This document shows positions 44,070 through 54,700 of a stretch of DNA of 64,000 nucleotides, piece by piece. The notes below the pieces were generated by a model. That model did no database searches. It saw only the letters and a list, made by a program, of their open reading frames with translations, and had not been told where the DNA came from. The number at the start of each line of letters is the position of its first letter. Within the stretch, counting starts at the first letter, position 1. A program made the translations under genes and the position numbers. This DNA is from Bacillota bacterium. Lineage in GTDB: Bacteria; Bacillota; Clostridia; Acetivibrionales; DSM-1351. Location: positions 1 to 64,000 of the forward strand of contig JAEXOY010000015.1 of the NCBI GenBank assembly GCA_023439045.1. The letters run 5' to 3'.

Positions 44070-44876
44070 ATGTACAAGATGAAAAAATTAATTGTTTGTA
44101 TTGCTGTGCTATTGGTTTTTGCATTTGCATTGACAGCATGTGGTAGCAATAGTGCTAGCTCCACAGACAGTAGTAGCCAAGAAGTATTGAAGGTAGGTAT
44201 TGATGATACATATCCTCCAATGGAATTCAAAAATGATGCAGGTGAAAATGCAGGTTTTGATATTGAGGTAGCGCAGGCTCTAGGTGAAAAGCTCGGAATG
44301 AAGGTTGAGTTTGTACCTACTGCTTGGACAGCAATATTTGCTGCACTGCAGGCGAATAAGTATGACTGCATAATTTCTTCACTTAGTATTACAGAAGAAA
44401 GAAAAGAAACTATAGCTTATACAAGACCTTATATAGCAAATAATCTAGTAATTGTAGTAAAAAAGGGTGTTGATGATATCAAGTCTGAAAAAGACCTAAA
44501 AGACAAGGGTGTATGCGTTCAGATAGGAACAACAGCAGATGAAGCATGCAAAAAGTTTAATGAAGAAACACCATTTAAGACCTATAAGCAGTATGATAAA
44601 ATGACAGATGCTCTTAATGATCTTAAGATTGGAAGAGTAGATGCATTGGTTTCAGACGTTGTTGTAGCTAAGTACTTTGTTGCAAAGGACCCAGACAACT
44701 ATACAGTTGTAAATACAACCCTCCCAAATGAACCAATAGCAATTGGCTGCAAAAAGTCAAATACTGCTATGGCTGAGAAACTTGATAAGGCTTTAGAAGA
44801 AATTATTGCTGATGGAACTCTAAAGAAGATATCAGAAAAATGGTTTGGAGAAGATATGACTGCAAACTTACAATAG
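44070..44876 (+). CDS. Polar amino-acid ABC transporter, substrate-binding lipoprotein
   Basis: A family-3 solute-binding protein of 268 residues. Signal peptide with lipobox LTAC (Cys about 25), then two alpha/beta lobes: LKVGIDDTYPPMEFKNDAG, FDIEVAQALGEKLGMKVE, TAWTAIFAALQANKYDC, GTTADEACKK and GRVDALVSD. This fits amino acids such as cystine, arginine or glutamine. AAAGGAGAGG lies before ATG 44070. First of a three-gene importer (44070-46407). Confidence 0.94.
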   Translation: MYKMKKLIVCIAVLLVFAFALTACGSNSASSTDSSSQEVLKVGIDDTYPPMEFKNDAGENAGFDIEVAQALGEKLGMKVEFVPTAWTAIFAALQANKYDCIISSLSITEERKETIAYTRPYIANNLVIVVKKGVDDIKSEKDLKDKGVCVQIGTTADEACKKFNEETPFKTYKQYDKMTDALNDLKIGRVDALVSDVVVAKYFVAKDPDNYTVVNTTLPNEPIAIGCKKSNTAMAEKLDKALEEIIADGTLKKISEKWFGEDMTANLQ

Positions 44877-44971
44877 TAGCTATCTAATTACAGCAGGTTA
44901 TAATAATATTTAGCAAACTATAGGGGGCTATCCCCCCTATGGTTTTGCGTTTTTATGGGGAGTTATCGCAT

Positions 44972-45631
44972 ATGATACAGTTATTGGATACTTTTTCTTT
45001 TATGCCAAGGCTTTTAAGAGGTACTGTTATTACCGTACAGCTTACAATAGTTGCAATTATATTTGGAGTAATATTGGGATTATTGCTAGCACTAGGGCGA
45101 TTATCAAGAAATAAGGTAGTTAATAGAGCGTCCTGGATTTATATTTGGTTTTTTAGAGGTACACCATTATTAATGCAGTTGATGTTCATTAATTATGTTT
45201 TTCCGTTCTTCTTTGATCCACCACTAAACTATTCTCCTTGGATATCTGCATATGTTGCTTTTAGTTTGAATTCCGCTGCATATTTAGCAGAGATTATTAG
45301 AGCAGCAATACAGTCAATTGACAAGGGACAAATGGAAGCCGCCAAAGCTTTGGGAATGAGTTATGGACAAGCTATGAAGCGAATAATAATTCCGCAGTCC
45401 TATAGAAGGTTAATACCTCCTGTGGGTAATGAATTTATAATGCTTATCAAGGATACATCATTAGTACAGGTTATTGCGATGCCTGATTTGATGAGGGTAA
45501 CAAGTGAGATACAGAGTACAAATGGTAATCTTGCAATATACCTTCCATCCGCTGTTATTTATCTGGCATTAACTACAATATTTACAGTTGTTTTTGAAAA
45601 ATTAGAAAAGAAATATTCAGTATACGAATAA
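44972..45631 (+). CDS. Polar amino-acid ABC transporter permease
   Basis: A 219-residue HisM/GlnP-type permease with about five helices and the coupling EAA loop (EAAKALGMSYGQAMKRIIIP). FRGTPLLMQLMFINY is typical of this family. GGGGAG eight bases upstream favours ATG 44972 over 44939. The two transport halves are probably homodimeric, as only one permease gene is present. Confidence 0.93.
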   Translation: MIQLLDTFSFMPRLLRGTVITVQLTIVAIIFGVILGLLLALGRLSRNKVVNRASWIYIWFFRGTPLLMQLMFINYVFPFFFDPPLNYSPWISAYVAFSLNSAAYLAEIIRAAIQSIDKGQMEAAKALGMSYGQAMKRIIIPQSYRRLIPPVGNEFIMLIKDTSLVQVIAMPDLMRVTSEIQSTNGNLAIYLPSAVIYLALTTIFTVVFEKLEKKYSVYE

Positions 45632-45645
45632 GGGGGATGTACGAC

Positions 45646-46407
45646 ATGGACAAAATGATAAAGGTAGAAAATGTATGCAAGTCGTTTGGTTCCCTTGAGG
45701 TACTTAAAAATATAAACTTGGAGATTATTAAGGGAGAAGTGCTTTGCATTATTGGACCTAGCGGTTCAGGAAAAAGCACTTTACTCAGATGTTTAAACCA
45801 TCTTGAGGTTATTACAAGCGGTAAAATTACAATTGAAGGGCAAGTGATGGCTGAAAGAGTCGATGGTAAAGACCATATAAAGATTTCTCATAAGCAGATA
45901 TCCGAAATATGTACTGAGCTAGGTATGGTTTTCCAGAGGTTTAACCTTTTTCCACATATGACTGTGCTTCAAAATGTTATCGAAGCACCTATCTCAGTTA
46001 AAAAAGAATCAAAGGAAGCGGCTACAGCTTATGCTATGGAGCTTCTACAAATGGTAGGTCTTGAAGACAAGAAGGATGAGTATCCTGTACGTCTATCGGG
46101 AGGACAGCAGCAAAGAGTGGCAATAGCAAGAGCTCTTGCTATGAAACCAAAGATTATGCTCTTTGATGAACCAACGTCAGCGCTTGACCCAGAATTGGTT
46201 GGTGAAGTTCTTGAGGTTATGAAAAAGCTAGCTAGAGATGGCATGACCATGGCGGTAGTAACACATGAAATGGGCTTTGCAAGAGAGGTTGGCTCGAGAG
46301 TAATTTTTATGGACAAGGGAGAGATTAACGAAGAAGGATTGCCTTCTGAAATCTTCTCAAACCCTAAGAACGAAAGAACAAGGGCATTCCTGCAAAAGGT
46401 ACTATAA
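45646..46407 (+). CDS. Polar amino-acid ABC transporter ATPase
   Basis: A 253-residue GlnQ/HisP-type ATPase: Walker A GPSGSGKST, LSGGQQQRVAIARALAMKP, LFDEPTSALDPELVGEV, and H-loop VVTHEMGFAREV. GGGGAT before ATG 45646. It lies 15 bases after the permease and completes the importer; a terminator follows at 46516. Confidence 0.95.
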   Translation: MDKMIKVENVCKSFGSLEVLKNINLEIIKGEVLCIIGPSGSGKSTLLRCLNHLEVITSGKITIEGQVMAERVDGKDHIKISHKQISEICTELGMVFQRFNLFPHMTVLQNVIEAPISVKKESKEAATAYAMELLQMVGLEDKKDEYPVRLSGGQQQRVAIARALAMKPKIMLFDEPTSALDPELVGEVLEVMKKLARDGMTMAVVTHEMGFAREVGSRVIFMDKGEINEEGLPSEIFSNPKNERTRAFLQKVL

Positions 46408-46515
46408 ACAGTTTTTTATAGATATTATAGTTGTATATTGCAACAAAGATATATGACTTAATAGTCTGTTTTTAAATGAATTTATTTGTAGCATTTTTCG
46501 ATGATTATATTTGTT

Positions 46516-46552
46516 AAAAAACACACATATTAAAGGCAGATGTGTGTTTTTT
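46516..46552 (+). terminator. Terminator of the amino-acid importer operon
   Basis: AAAAAACACACAT (46516-46528) pairs with ATGTGTGTTTTTT (46540-46552), ending in a T-run. Confidence 0.9.
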
Positions 46553-46594
46553 GTTTATTTTCGGTAATTCCAGTTTAAAAAAGGAGCTTGCTTG

Positions 46595-47494
46595 ATGTCA
46601 AATAAGAATAAAGTATTAAGGGGACTCTGGATATATTTTTTGATAACCATAGGTGCATTGTTAACTGCACTAGCTATTAATATATTTCTTGTACCGTACA
46701 AAATTGCACCCGGTGGGTTGAGCGGTTTGGCTACAGTAATTTATTATATCAGCGGGGAAAGATTTCCTGTCGGTCTAACAATGCTAGTAATAAATATACC
46801 TTTATTTATATTAGGATGGAAATATATTGGAAGAAATTTTTTTATTCGAACGGTATATGGAACAATAGCATTATCTGTACTGATTGACATTACAGAGCCT
46901 TATACTGTAACGCTTGCAAACCAGTTTTTACAGGACTTCCAGGTAGGTGGGGGGAGTCCCGATATCCTGCTCTATAGCATTATAGGTGGTTTTCTTTCGG
47001 GAGTTGGTCTTGGCTTAGTATTAAAGTATGATGCGACAACGGGTGGAACCGAGCTAGCAGCAAGGCTGCTTCAGCGTCCATTTAAATTCCTTACTGTAGG
47101 TACAATATTACTGATAATAGATGCATTAATAGTTATTTTTGCAGTATTCACCTTTGATAGTATAGTGCTCGGTTTATATTCTCTTGTGAGCTTATATATA
47201 ACTACAAAAGTAATAGATGCAATGGTTGAGGGTGTAGATTTTTCCAGAGCGATTCTTATAATATCCGATAAGCCTGGCGAAATTTCTCGTGAAATAATGA
47301 ATAGACTGGACAGGGGAGTAACTGAGCTAAGAGGGAAAGGTGCGTACACGGGTAATGATAAGGATGTTTTGCTGTGTGTGGTAAAGAGACAGCAGGTTCC
47401 AAAGCTCAAGGAAATTGTTCATGAAGTAGATGCCAATGCATTCATGATATTAGCAGATGTTAGAGAAGTTCTCGGTGAGGGCTTTGTTAAGTGA
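46595..47494 (+). CDS. YitT-family membrane protein (DUF161/DUF2179)
   Basis: A 299-residue protein with about five or six N-terminal helices (LLTALAINIFLVPYKIAPGG, GLATVIYYIS) and a C-terminal soluble DUF2179 domain (about 215-295; SRAILIISDKPGEISREIM, DRGVTELRGKGAYTGN, VKRQQVPKLKEIV) that is ferredoxin-like and in relatives resembles PII-type ligand domains. GGAG before ATG 46595; TTG 46592 is also in frame. Function in bacteria is not firmly known. Confidence 0.9.
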   Translation: MSNKNKVLRGLWIYFLITIGALLTALAINIFLVPYKIAPGGLSGLATVIYYISGERFPVGLTMLVINIPLFILGWKYIGRNFFIRTVYGTIALSVLIDITEPYTVTLANQFLQDFQVGGGSPDILLYSIIGGFLSGVGLGLVLKYDATTGGTELAARLLQRPFKFLTVGTILLIIDALIVIFAVFTFDSIVLGLYSLVSLYITTKVIDAMVEGVDFSRAILIISDKPGEISREIMNRLDRGVTELRGKGAYTGNDKDVLLCVVKRQQVPKLKEIVHEVDANAFMILADVREVLGEGFVK

Positions 47495-47552
47495 CAAGAG
47501 TATTATCAAATTAAAGCATGATTTTATTTGGTAAATTTTGTTGTGTATTCTA

Positions 47553-47606
47553 TTGACAGAATACGTCTAATGAAGTAGACTGAATTAGAAGTCTAATATG
47601 TTAGAC
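47553..47606 (+). promoter_or_regulatory. Promoter with two BlaI-type operators
   Basis: TTGACA (47553-47558), 17-base spacer, TAGACT (47576-47581). GTCTAATGAAGTAGAC (47565-47580) overlaps the -10, and GTCTAATATGTTAGAC (47591-47606) follows with centres 26 bp apart. Both are imperfect or perfect dyads of the TAGAC type bound by BlaI/MecI. Confidence 0.85.
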
Positions 47607-47622
47607 GTAGGGAGGATATTCT

Positions 47623-47973
47623 ATGGATACACCAAAGGTATTTGAAAGTGAATATAGATTCTGCTTGATTCTATGGAAGCATGAACCCATTAATAGTACT
47701 CAGCTCGCTAAAATATGTAACAAAGAGCTAGGTTGGAGTAGAACCACAACTTACACAGTCATTAAGAGGCTGAGTGATAGGGGTGTGGTCAAGAATGAAA
47801 ATGCCACAGTTAAATCGCTTGTCAGCAAGGAAGATATACAGACTGCAGAAATTGATGATATGGTAAAAAGGACCTTTGAAGGCTCACTACCTGACTTTAT
47901 CGCCGCTTTTGCTAGAAGACAGGACTTGTCCAATACTGAGATAGAAGAAATTCGGCGTATTATAGAGAAGTAG
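47623..47973 (+). CDS. BlaI/MecI-family repressor
   Basis: A 116-residue winged-helix repressor (about 5-70; NSTQLAKICNKELGWSRTTT, YTVIKRLSDRGVVKNE) with a dimerisation helix end (DLSNTEIEEIRRIIEK). Relatives are inactivated by cleavage when the BlaR1/MecR1 partner is triggered. GGGAGG before ATG 47623. The operators at 47565 and 47591 imply autorepression. Followed by the sensor-protease gene after 14 bases. Confidence 0.95.
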   Translation: MDTPKVFESEYRFCLILWKHEPINSTQLAKICNKELGWSRTTTYTVIKRLSDRGVVKNENATVKSLVSKEDIQTAEIDDMVKRTFEGSLPDFIAAFARRQDLSNTEIEEIRRIIEK

Positions 47974-47987
47974 TAAGGAGGCGAGCT

Positions 47988-50207
47988 ATGGAAGCATTAT
48001 TTATAAAACTTGTTAATCTAAGCATTACTGCAAGTTGGCTGGTTCTGGCTGTTTTAATTTTGAGACTAATATTTCGTAAAGCACCTAAATGGATATTTTG
48101 CATGTTATGGGGACTTGTAGCTCTGCGCCTTGTTTTACCATTTTCTATTGAGAGCGCATTGAGCCTGATACCTAGCGCTGAACCACTCCCACAGGAGATA
48201 CTTTATGCAACAACGCCTCAAATCCAAAGCGGTGTTTATGCAATTGATAGGGTGGTAAATCCTATTTTGTCTACATACTCCCCTATGACTGGGGATAGCG
48301 TAAATCCAACACAGATTTGGTCCACCATTTTATTCTGCGTTTGGGTTGCTGGTATGGTTGCTATGCTACTATATGCGCTGGGAAGTTGTATTCTCCTAAA
48401 GAATAGAGTATCTACAGCAACTCGCCTTCGGGGCAATATTAAGCAGAGTGAGCATGTCGATACACCATTTGTATTGGGATTCTTCCGTCCTACGATTTAT
48501 CTTCCTTATCAAATGTCTGAAATTGACCTTAATTATGTCATCGCTCACGAGCAGGCTCATATTCGCAGAAAGGATCACTGGTGGAAGCCAATTGGCTTTG
48601 TTCTGCTTTCTATCTACTGGTTTAATCCGTTATTATGGGTTGCATATATTCTCCTGTGCAGGGATATTGAAACTGCATGTGATGAAAAAGCCATACAAGA
48701 TATGAAGAAGGACGAACGCCGTGCTTACTCGACTGCTCTTTTAAATTGTAGCATACACCGCCGTCGCATAGCTGCCTGTCCTTTGGCCTTTGGAGAGGTA
48801 GGTGTAAAAGAGAGGGTAAAATCCGTTATGGCCTATAAAAAACCTGCACTTTTAATTATTATATTAGCCGTAATTGCTTCTATCGTAGTTGCAGTGTGTT
48901 TATTGACAAATCCCGATGATAATAAGCTCGATGCCATAGAGCCGTCCTCCCATAATTATAGAGTTTCCGTTATTAGTGAGGGGGTAAAATCGTTTGTAGA
49001 GCCAAGCTACTATCCAGATGGATTTGATTGGAAATATGAGAGAGTGCAGTCTGCTAAAATGCTTGGGACTGGCAAGCTGGAATTTAACGTTGATTGGGAT
49101 ACAGATGAGTTGGTTGTTGGTGAAGATTATTATAGACACACAGATAATAGTACTGTGATTGAAAAGGAAACTTATAGAATCAAGCGTAATAAAAATGGGA
49201 CCTTCGAACTTTCGGTAGCTTCTAGGGGAAGTTCCGAAGATGAGGCAGTATATTTCATTCAGAGAAATTCTGGAGTTTATGTTATGAAGATTATGTTTTC
49301 TGATAAGCAATCTGTTAACAATGGTACACAACCAGTCGCCACTGGGGAAACTATTACTAAAGCAACTTATGTTTCCTCACAATGCCTGTATATGAATCCT
49401 TTAAGCTCTGGGGGAGGCTTCGGGGGAGATTCTGGTTGCCAATATATTGTGGGCAAGGACTCTTTTGCTATAGTTGACCGAAGCAATGGAGTTTCGCTTA
49501 GTACAACTGGCGAAGTCCGTTTAGACATGGGTAATAAGGAATATACCAACAATAGGATCGATGTTCCTAAGTGGGGGTGGCAGAAATTTCCCTATACCGA
49601 TGAGGAGTGGGCAAAGTTATATAAGCCTGGAGGAAGTACTAGTGTAAAAAACATTAGTGAGAGATATAATGAGATTCTATACCAGCCCTTGTCAGAGGGG
49701 AAATTTCTACTTCGTGTAGACGGTAGTTTATGGTTAGTAGAGTTGAATTCCAATGACAGAATGGGTACCTATCTTTGGAGTATTTTTAGTCTTGTACCTG
49801 AGTCAACTATGGGAATGGTGCAATGGACGTATACACCTCTAGTAAGCTCTCGTTATCCCGTATTCCGATTTGAGTTTGACATGGATTATACTGAGGTTTC
49901 GGCCGTCTGTACCGAAAGCCCTCTTGTGGACTTTAAAGCAACTGGAAAATCTGATTTTAGTATGGTCATCCGAAAGGGAGACGCTATGTGGTGGTCGCCC
50001 GTTGGCAAAGACGGAAAAGATACCTCAAAAGCTGATATCCATTTTACTGTCCATAATGGAGATTCGCTGATATGTTCTGGCACCATATATATTACTGCTG
50101 GCGTAAACTCTCAAGGAACAACTATATACACTGCATCTTTAGTTGGGACTGGTCTGCACTTAGACCAAAACAAAAAGATGGAGGGTGGAGTTATTTCTGC
50201 TATGTAA
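47988..50207 (+). CDS. BlaR1/MecR1-like M56 metalloprotease with an unusual extracellular domain
   Basis: A 739-residue membrane protein. N-terminal helices (about 9-60, 105-130) precede the M56 zinc site VIAHEQAHIRRKDHWW and downstream Glu in CRDIETACDEKAI. A further helix (about 283-303) exports the rest. The outside part (about 310-739) is beta-rich and lacks the SxxK, SxN and KTG motifs of a penicillin-binding sensor. The usual mechanism (ligand, autocleavage, loss of BlaI) may apply with another signal. AAGGAGG before ATG 47988. No beta-lactamase gene is adjacent. Confidence 0.88.
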   Translation: MEALFIKLVNLSITASWLVLAVLILRLIFRKAPKWIFCMLWGLVALRLVLPFSIESALSLIPSAEPLPQEILYATTPQIQSGVYAIDRVVNPILSTYSPMTGDSVNPTQIWSTILFCVWVAGMVAMLLYALGSCILLKNRVSTATRLRGNIKQSEHVDTPFVLGFFRPTIYLPYQMSEIDLNYVIAHEQAHIRRKDHWWKPIGFVLLSIYWFNPLLWVAYILLCRDIETACDEKAIQDMKKDERRAYSTALLNCSIHRRRIAACPLAFGEVGVKERVKSVMAYKKPALLIIILAVIASIVVAVCLLTNPDDNKLDAIEPSSHNYRVSVISEGVKSFVEPSYYPDGFDWKYERVQSAKMLGTGKLEFNVDWDTDELVVGEDYYRHTDNSTVIEKETYRIKRNKNGTFELSVASRGSSEDEAVYFIQRNSGVYVMKIMFSDKQSVNNGTQPVATGETITKATYVSSQCLYMNPLSSGGGFGGDSGCQYIVGKDSFAIVDRSNGVSLSTTGEVRLDMGNKEYTNNRIDVPKWGWQKFPYTDEEWAKLYKPGGSTSVKNISERYNEILYQPLSEGKFLLRVDGSLWLVELNSNDRMGTYLWSIFSLVPESTMGMVQWTYTPLVSSRYPVFRFEFDMDYTEVSAVCTESPLVDFKATGKSDFSMVIRKGDAMWWSPVGKDGKDTSKADIHFTVHNGDSLICSGTIYITAGVNSQGTTIYTASLVGTGLHLDQNKKMEGGVISAM

Positions 50208-50280
50208 AAATCTATCAAAGCAATCCTTTTTCTTTGATACATTTGTTTAGTCGTACGCAAGATCATATCCGTTATAAATA

Positions 50281-50316
50281 ATCGCCGATAGTAGCTTGAA
50301 AATTGCTATCGGCGAT
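50281..50316. terminator. Bidirectional terminator between the BlaR1-like and GNAT genes
   Basis: ATCGCCGATAG (50281-50291) pairs perfectly with CTATCGGCGAT (50306-50316), with AT tails on both sides; serves the + and - genes that converge here. Confidence 0.88.
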
Positions 50317-50321
50317 TTTAT

Positions 50322-50843
50322 TTACGCATGAATCATATCTTGCACTTGTGTACAGCTATTATTTACCGTGGAATATTCCTTTACTAATAATGCCCTTATA
50401 TAACCTCTGTCTGTAGAGGTAGATTCGATATAAAAGCCCCTTCCATAGTAAAACCTTATTAAATCACGGTATTTTGATGCAGTATGCAAACTTACTCGAC
50501 TTACACCCTTAGACATCAATATTTTGTCTGCAAGATTTATGAGAGATTTTCCGATACCAATATTATGATAGTCCAGCATTACACCAAACCTGCTAATGTA
50601 GGCAGTATTGTTTTCAAAAATCTCTATTCGTATAGTGCCAACAGGTATATTGTCAATTAAGGCGATATAAACTTCTTTTCTCTCTATATCCCTTTTTATT
50701 ATGTCCTCGCTCTCAACTAAGGCGTCCAGAGGGACAGATAAATCAGTGTCCTGCATGTATTTTTTAAACGCCTCTTGCATAATGGTGCGAACGGCTGAAG
50801 CATCATCTATAGTAGCTTTTCTAATAATGAAAGAATAGTTCAT
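50322..50843 (-). CDS. GNAT-family N-acetyltransferase
   Basis: A 173-residue acetyl-CoA-dependent transferase: N-terminal IIRKATIDDASAVRTIMQEA, then YISRFGVMLDYHNIGIGKSL, whose Q/R-x-x-G-x-G/A-like turn binds CoA, and a terminal FYYGRGFYIES. AAAGGATAA precedes ATG 50843. It follows argF by 15 bases at the end of the arginine cluster. Substrate unknown; acetylation of glutamate is conceivable because argJ and a long argA are missing here. Confidence 0.85.
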   Translation of the reverse strand: MNYSFIIRKATIDDASAVRTIMQEAFKKYMQDTDLSVPLDALVESEDIIKRDIERKEVYIALIDNIPVGTIRIEIFENNTAYISRFGVMLDYHNIGIGKSLINLADKILMSKGVSRVSLHTASKYRDLIRFYYGRGFYIESTSTDRGYIRALLVKEYSTVNNSCTQVQDMIHA

Positions 50844-50858
50844 AACTATTATCCTTTC

Positions 50859-51776
50859 TTACGCCATAAGCGTTGCCATAACAGCCTTTTGAGCATGCAA
50901 TCTGTTTTCGGCCTCGTCAAATATTACTGAGTTAGGGCCGTCAATAATTTCTTCGGTTACTTCATAACCTCTGTATGCTGGCAAGCAGTGGAGGAAAATA
51001 GCATCTTCCTTGGCATTTGAGTAAAGCTCTTTGTTGATTTGGTATGGCATGAAGGTTTTCAGCTTTTCCTGTTTCTGTTCTTCTTGACCCATGCTTATCC
51101 AGGTGTCACCATAAACAGCATCAGCGTTCTTTATAGCCTCAACTGGATCTTCAGTAATAATTACTTTTGAACCGGTAAGCTTTGCAATTGCTTTTGCCTC
51201 TTCAATGTATTTCTCACTACAGGTATAGCCCTTTGGGGAAGCGATAGCTATATCCATACCAACCTTTGCGCAGCCGTGCAGCAGGGAGTGGGCAACATTG
51301 TTTCCGTCACCAATATAGGCAAGCTTCAAGCCCTCTAGCTTTTTCTTGTGCTCATATATTGTCTGAAGGTCTGCAAGGATTTGGCAAGGGTGCATTTCAT
51401 CTGTTAATCCATTTATTATAGGTATAGTACCGTATTTAGCAAGATCATCTACATCACTTTGCTTGAAGGTTCTGATCATAATACCGTCTAGGTACCTGGA
51501 CAGAACATTAGCAGTATCATAAATGCTTTCTCCTCTGCCTAACTGTATGTCTGCAGAGCTCAAGAAGAGAGCGGAACCACCAAGCTGATACATTCCAACC
51601 TCGAAGGATACTCTTGTACGGGTTGAAGACTTGGTAAAAATCATTCCCAATGTTTTTCCCTTAAGCAAGTAGTGGGGTACTCCAGCTTTTGTTTGGCTCT
51701 TTAGCTTTTCTGCCAGTTTGAGTAGTATATGAATTTCCTCTGTGCTCATATCATTAAGACTTAATAAATGTTTCAT
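50859..51776 (-). CDS. argF: Ornithine carbamoyltransferase
   Basis: Makes citrulline from ornithine and carbamoyl phosphate. 305 residues. Carbamoyl-phosphate site FTKSSTRTRVSFEVG, ornithine loop FLHCLPAYRGYEVT and the HPCQILADL motif are intact. AGGAGGG before ATG 51776. It lies 18 bases after carB, so a shared transcript supplies its carbamoyl phosphate. Confidence 0.97.
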   Translation of the reverse strand: MKHLLSLNDMSTEEIHILLKLAEKLKSQTKAGVPHYLLKGKTLGMIFTKSSTRTRVSFEVGMYQLGGSALFLSSADIQLGRGESIYDTANVLSRYLDGIMIRTFKQSDVDDLAKYGTIPIINGLTDEMHPCQILADLQTIYEHKKKLEGLKLAYIGDGNNVAHSLLHGCAKVGMDIAIASPKGYTCSEKYIEEAKAIAKLTGSKVIITEDPVEAIKNADAVYGDTWISMGQEEQKQEKLKTFMPYQINKELYSNAKEDAIFLHCLPAYRGYEVTEEIIDGPNSVIFDEAENRLHAQKAVMATLMA

Positions 51777-51794
51777 TTTAAATACCCTCCTTCT

Positions 51795-54700
51795 TTATCC
51801 TCTATATATCGAATATTCATCAAGTGAATAAACATCTGTGCTTATTGCGCTAGTCAAACGTTCCAAAACACTTAGCATTGCGTTTGTAGTATCAAGGGAA
51901 GTAATACAGCTAATGTTGTACTCCATAGTTGTTCTTCTAAGTATAAAGCCCTTGCGAGTAGGAATCTTGCCTCTTGTAGGAGTATTGATTACCAGTGTGA
52001 TTTTGTCCTCCTTGATAGCATCCAGTACCTTATCATCAGGTATCTCGGTAACAGGTATACCTGCTCCCTCAAGTGCTCTGAAGGTACCAGGTGTTGCAGT
52101 AAGCCTAAAGCCTTGGTCCAAAAGTTTGCCCGCAATTATCTTGCATTCCTCTTTGTCCCTGTCAGCAACTGACAATAAAACGTTTCCTCCAGAAGGAATA
52201 TTCATACCGGACGCTGCGAATGCTTTGTACAATGCACTTAGGTAATCCCTGTCAACGCCCATAACCTCACCGGTGGACTTCATTTCAGGTCCGAGGAAGG
52301 TATCCACTGTGGTGAGCTTGGAGAAAGAGAAAACAGGTGCTTTTACCACGGTGTAATCGGCTTCCTTTGCGAGGCCATTGTGATAACCAAGGTACTTTAA
52401 TTTCATTCCCATAATGAGCTTAGTTGCAACGCTAACCATAGGAATGCCAGTAATTTTGCTCATAATAGGCACTGTACGGCTGGCCCTAGGGTTTACTTCT
52501 ATAACATATACTTTCTCATCTGTATCCATTACGAACTGTATGTTGAAAAGCCCAACTACTTTTAAAGCTTTAGCGAGCTTGATGGTATAATCCTCAATAG
52601 TAGCTTTTACTTTAGCTGAAATTGTATAAGGAGGATATACCGCAATACTGTCCCCAGAGTGTACTCCTGCTCTTTCTACGTGCTCCATTATACCAGGTAT
52701 AAGGACTTCTTCACCATCGCATATTCCATCAACTTCGAGCTCTTTGCCTACAATATACTTATCAATAAGTATAGGATGCTGCGTAGAAATCTCTGATGCC
52801 ATTGTTATATATTCTTCTAATGTCTTGTCATCATATACAACTTCCATTGCTCTTCCACCTAATACATAGGAAGGTCTGACAAGTACCGGATAGCCGATAT
52901 TCTCTGCAATTTCCTTAGCATGTTCAAAGGAGAAGGCTGTACTGCCCTTTGGAATAGGAATATTGAGTGAATCCAAGAGCTTTAGGAACTTATCTCTATC
53001 CTCAGCAACATCAATACTGTGAACAGATGTGCCAAGTATTGTAACACCTTCTTGGTGAAGCTTTTCTGCTAGGTTGATTGCTGTTTGTCCTCCAAATTGT
53101 ACAATTACTCCGAGAGGCTTTTCTTTCTCGATGATATCTAATACGCACTCTTTTGTAAGAGGCTCAAAATATAGCTTATCTGATGTATCAAAGTCTGTAC
53201 TAACCGTTTCAGGGTTGTTATTGATAATAATTGACTCAATTCCAAGCTCTTTTAAGGTTTGTACCGAGTGAACGCTGCAGTAGTCAAATTCTATACCCTG
53301 ACCTATTCTAATAGGACCCGACCCGATAACCAACACCTTGTCATTATCAGACACAAGAACGTCATCTTTTTCTTCGTAGGTTGAGTAGTAATAAGGTGTT
53401 ACAGCTTCAAATTCACCTGCACAGGTATCAACTATTTTATATACAGGGTTTATAGGGAATTTTTCTCTAAGCTCCAATATCTTTTCAAGTGGTACATTAC
53501 AAAGGTTTGCAATGTAGGAGTCACCAAACCCTATTTTCTTTGCTCTTGAATATAAATCATAATCCAACCATGCTATACCTGCGTTAGTAATCTCATCACC
53601 CAGCTTTACAATCTTTTTGAGCTTTCTGATAAAGAAATCGTCAATCTTTGTGATTCTTACTATTTCTCCAGCTGATACGCCCTTTTGGATAGCCTTGCAG
53701 ATTGCAAACATTCTTTGGTCACTAGCGTGCTTAATATACTCTACCAGCTCTTCACGTCCCATATTATCAAAGAGACTTAACCCCAACTGATAGTTGAACT
53801 TAATATCTAGAGAGTCAATAGCCTTTAGTAGAGATTCTTCAAATGTACGCCCAATTGCCATAACTTCTCCAGTTGCTTTCATCTGAGTGCCCAAACTTCT
53901 GTCAGCGTTAGCAAACTTATCAAATGGCCAGCGAGGTACTTTTGTAACAACATAGTCCAAAGAGGGCTCAAAGCAAGCGCTGGTATTCTTTGTAACAGAA
54001 TTCTTTATTTCATCTAGAGTCATACCGATTGCAATCTTTGCTGTAACACGGGCGATAGGGTACCCCGTAGCCTTTGATGCCAAGGCAGATGAACGGCTTA
54101 CTCTAGGGTTAACTTCTATAACAACATATTCAAAGCTAGTAGGATTGAGGGCAAACTGAATGTTACAGCCACCCTTTATATCCAAAGCACGTATAATCTT
54201 GATGGAGGCGGTTCTTAGCATTTGGTACTCAACATCTGACAAAGTCTGGCTAGGGGCAACTACAATACTGTCTCCTGTATGTACTCCAACAGGGTCGAAG
54301 TTTTCCATGTTACAAATGATTATGCAGTTATCGGCACTGTCCCTCATTACTTCATATTCTATTTCCTTCCAGCCAGCTACACTTTGTTCAAGTAGTACCT
54401 GACTTATCATGCTGAGCTTCAAGCCCTTACCGCAAATGTACTTGAATTCGTCCATATTGTTTGCGATACCGCCGCCCGAACCACCTAGAGTATAGGCAGG
54501 ACGAATTATTATGGGGAAGCCTATTTCCTGAGCAAACTCAACCGCATCAGTAAGGTTTGTCACTATCTTGCTGATAGCCACCTTTTCATTGATCTCTTCC
54601 ATGGTTTGCTTGAATAACTCTCTGTCTTCCGCTCTTTTGATAGAGTTGAGAGAGGTACCCAAAAGGGTAATATTCATCTCATCTATAATACCGTCCTCGG

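Noticed and set aside
51838..52245. Plus-strand ORF inside carB
   Set aside because: Shadow of the strongly conserved carB gene with no ribosome binding site.
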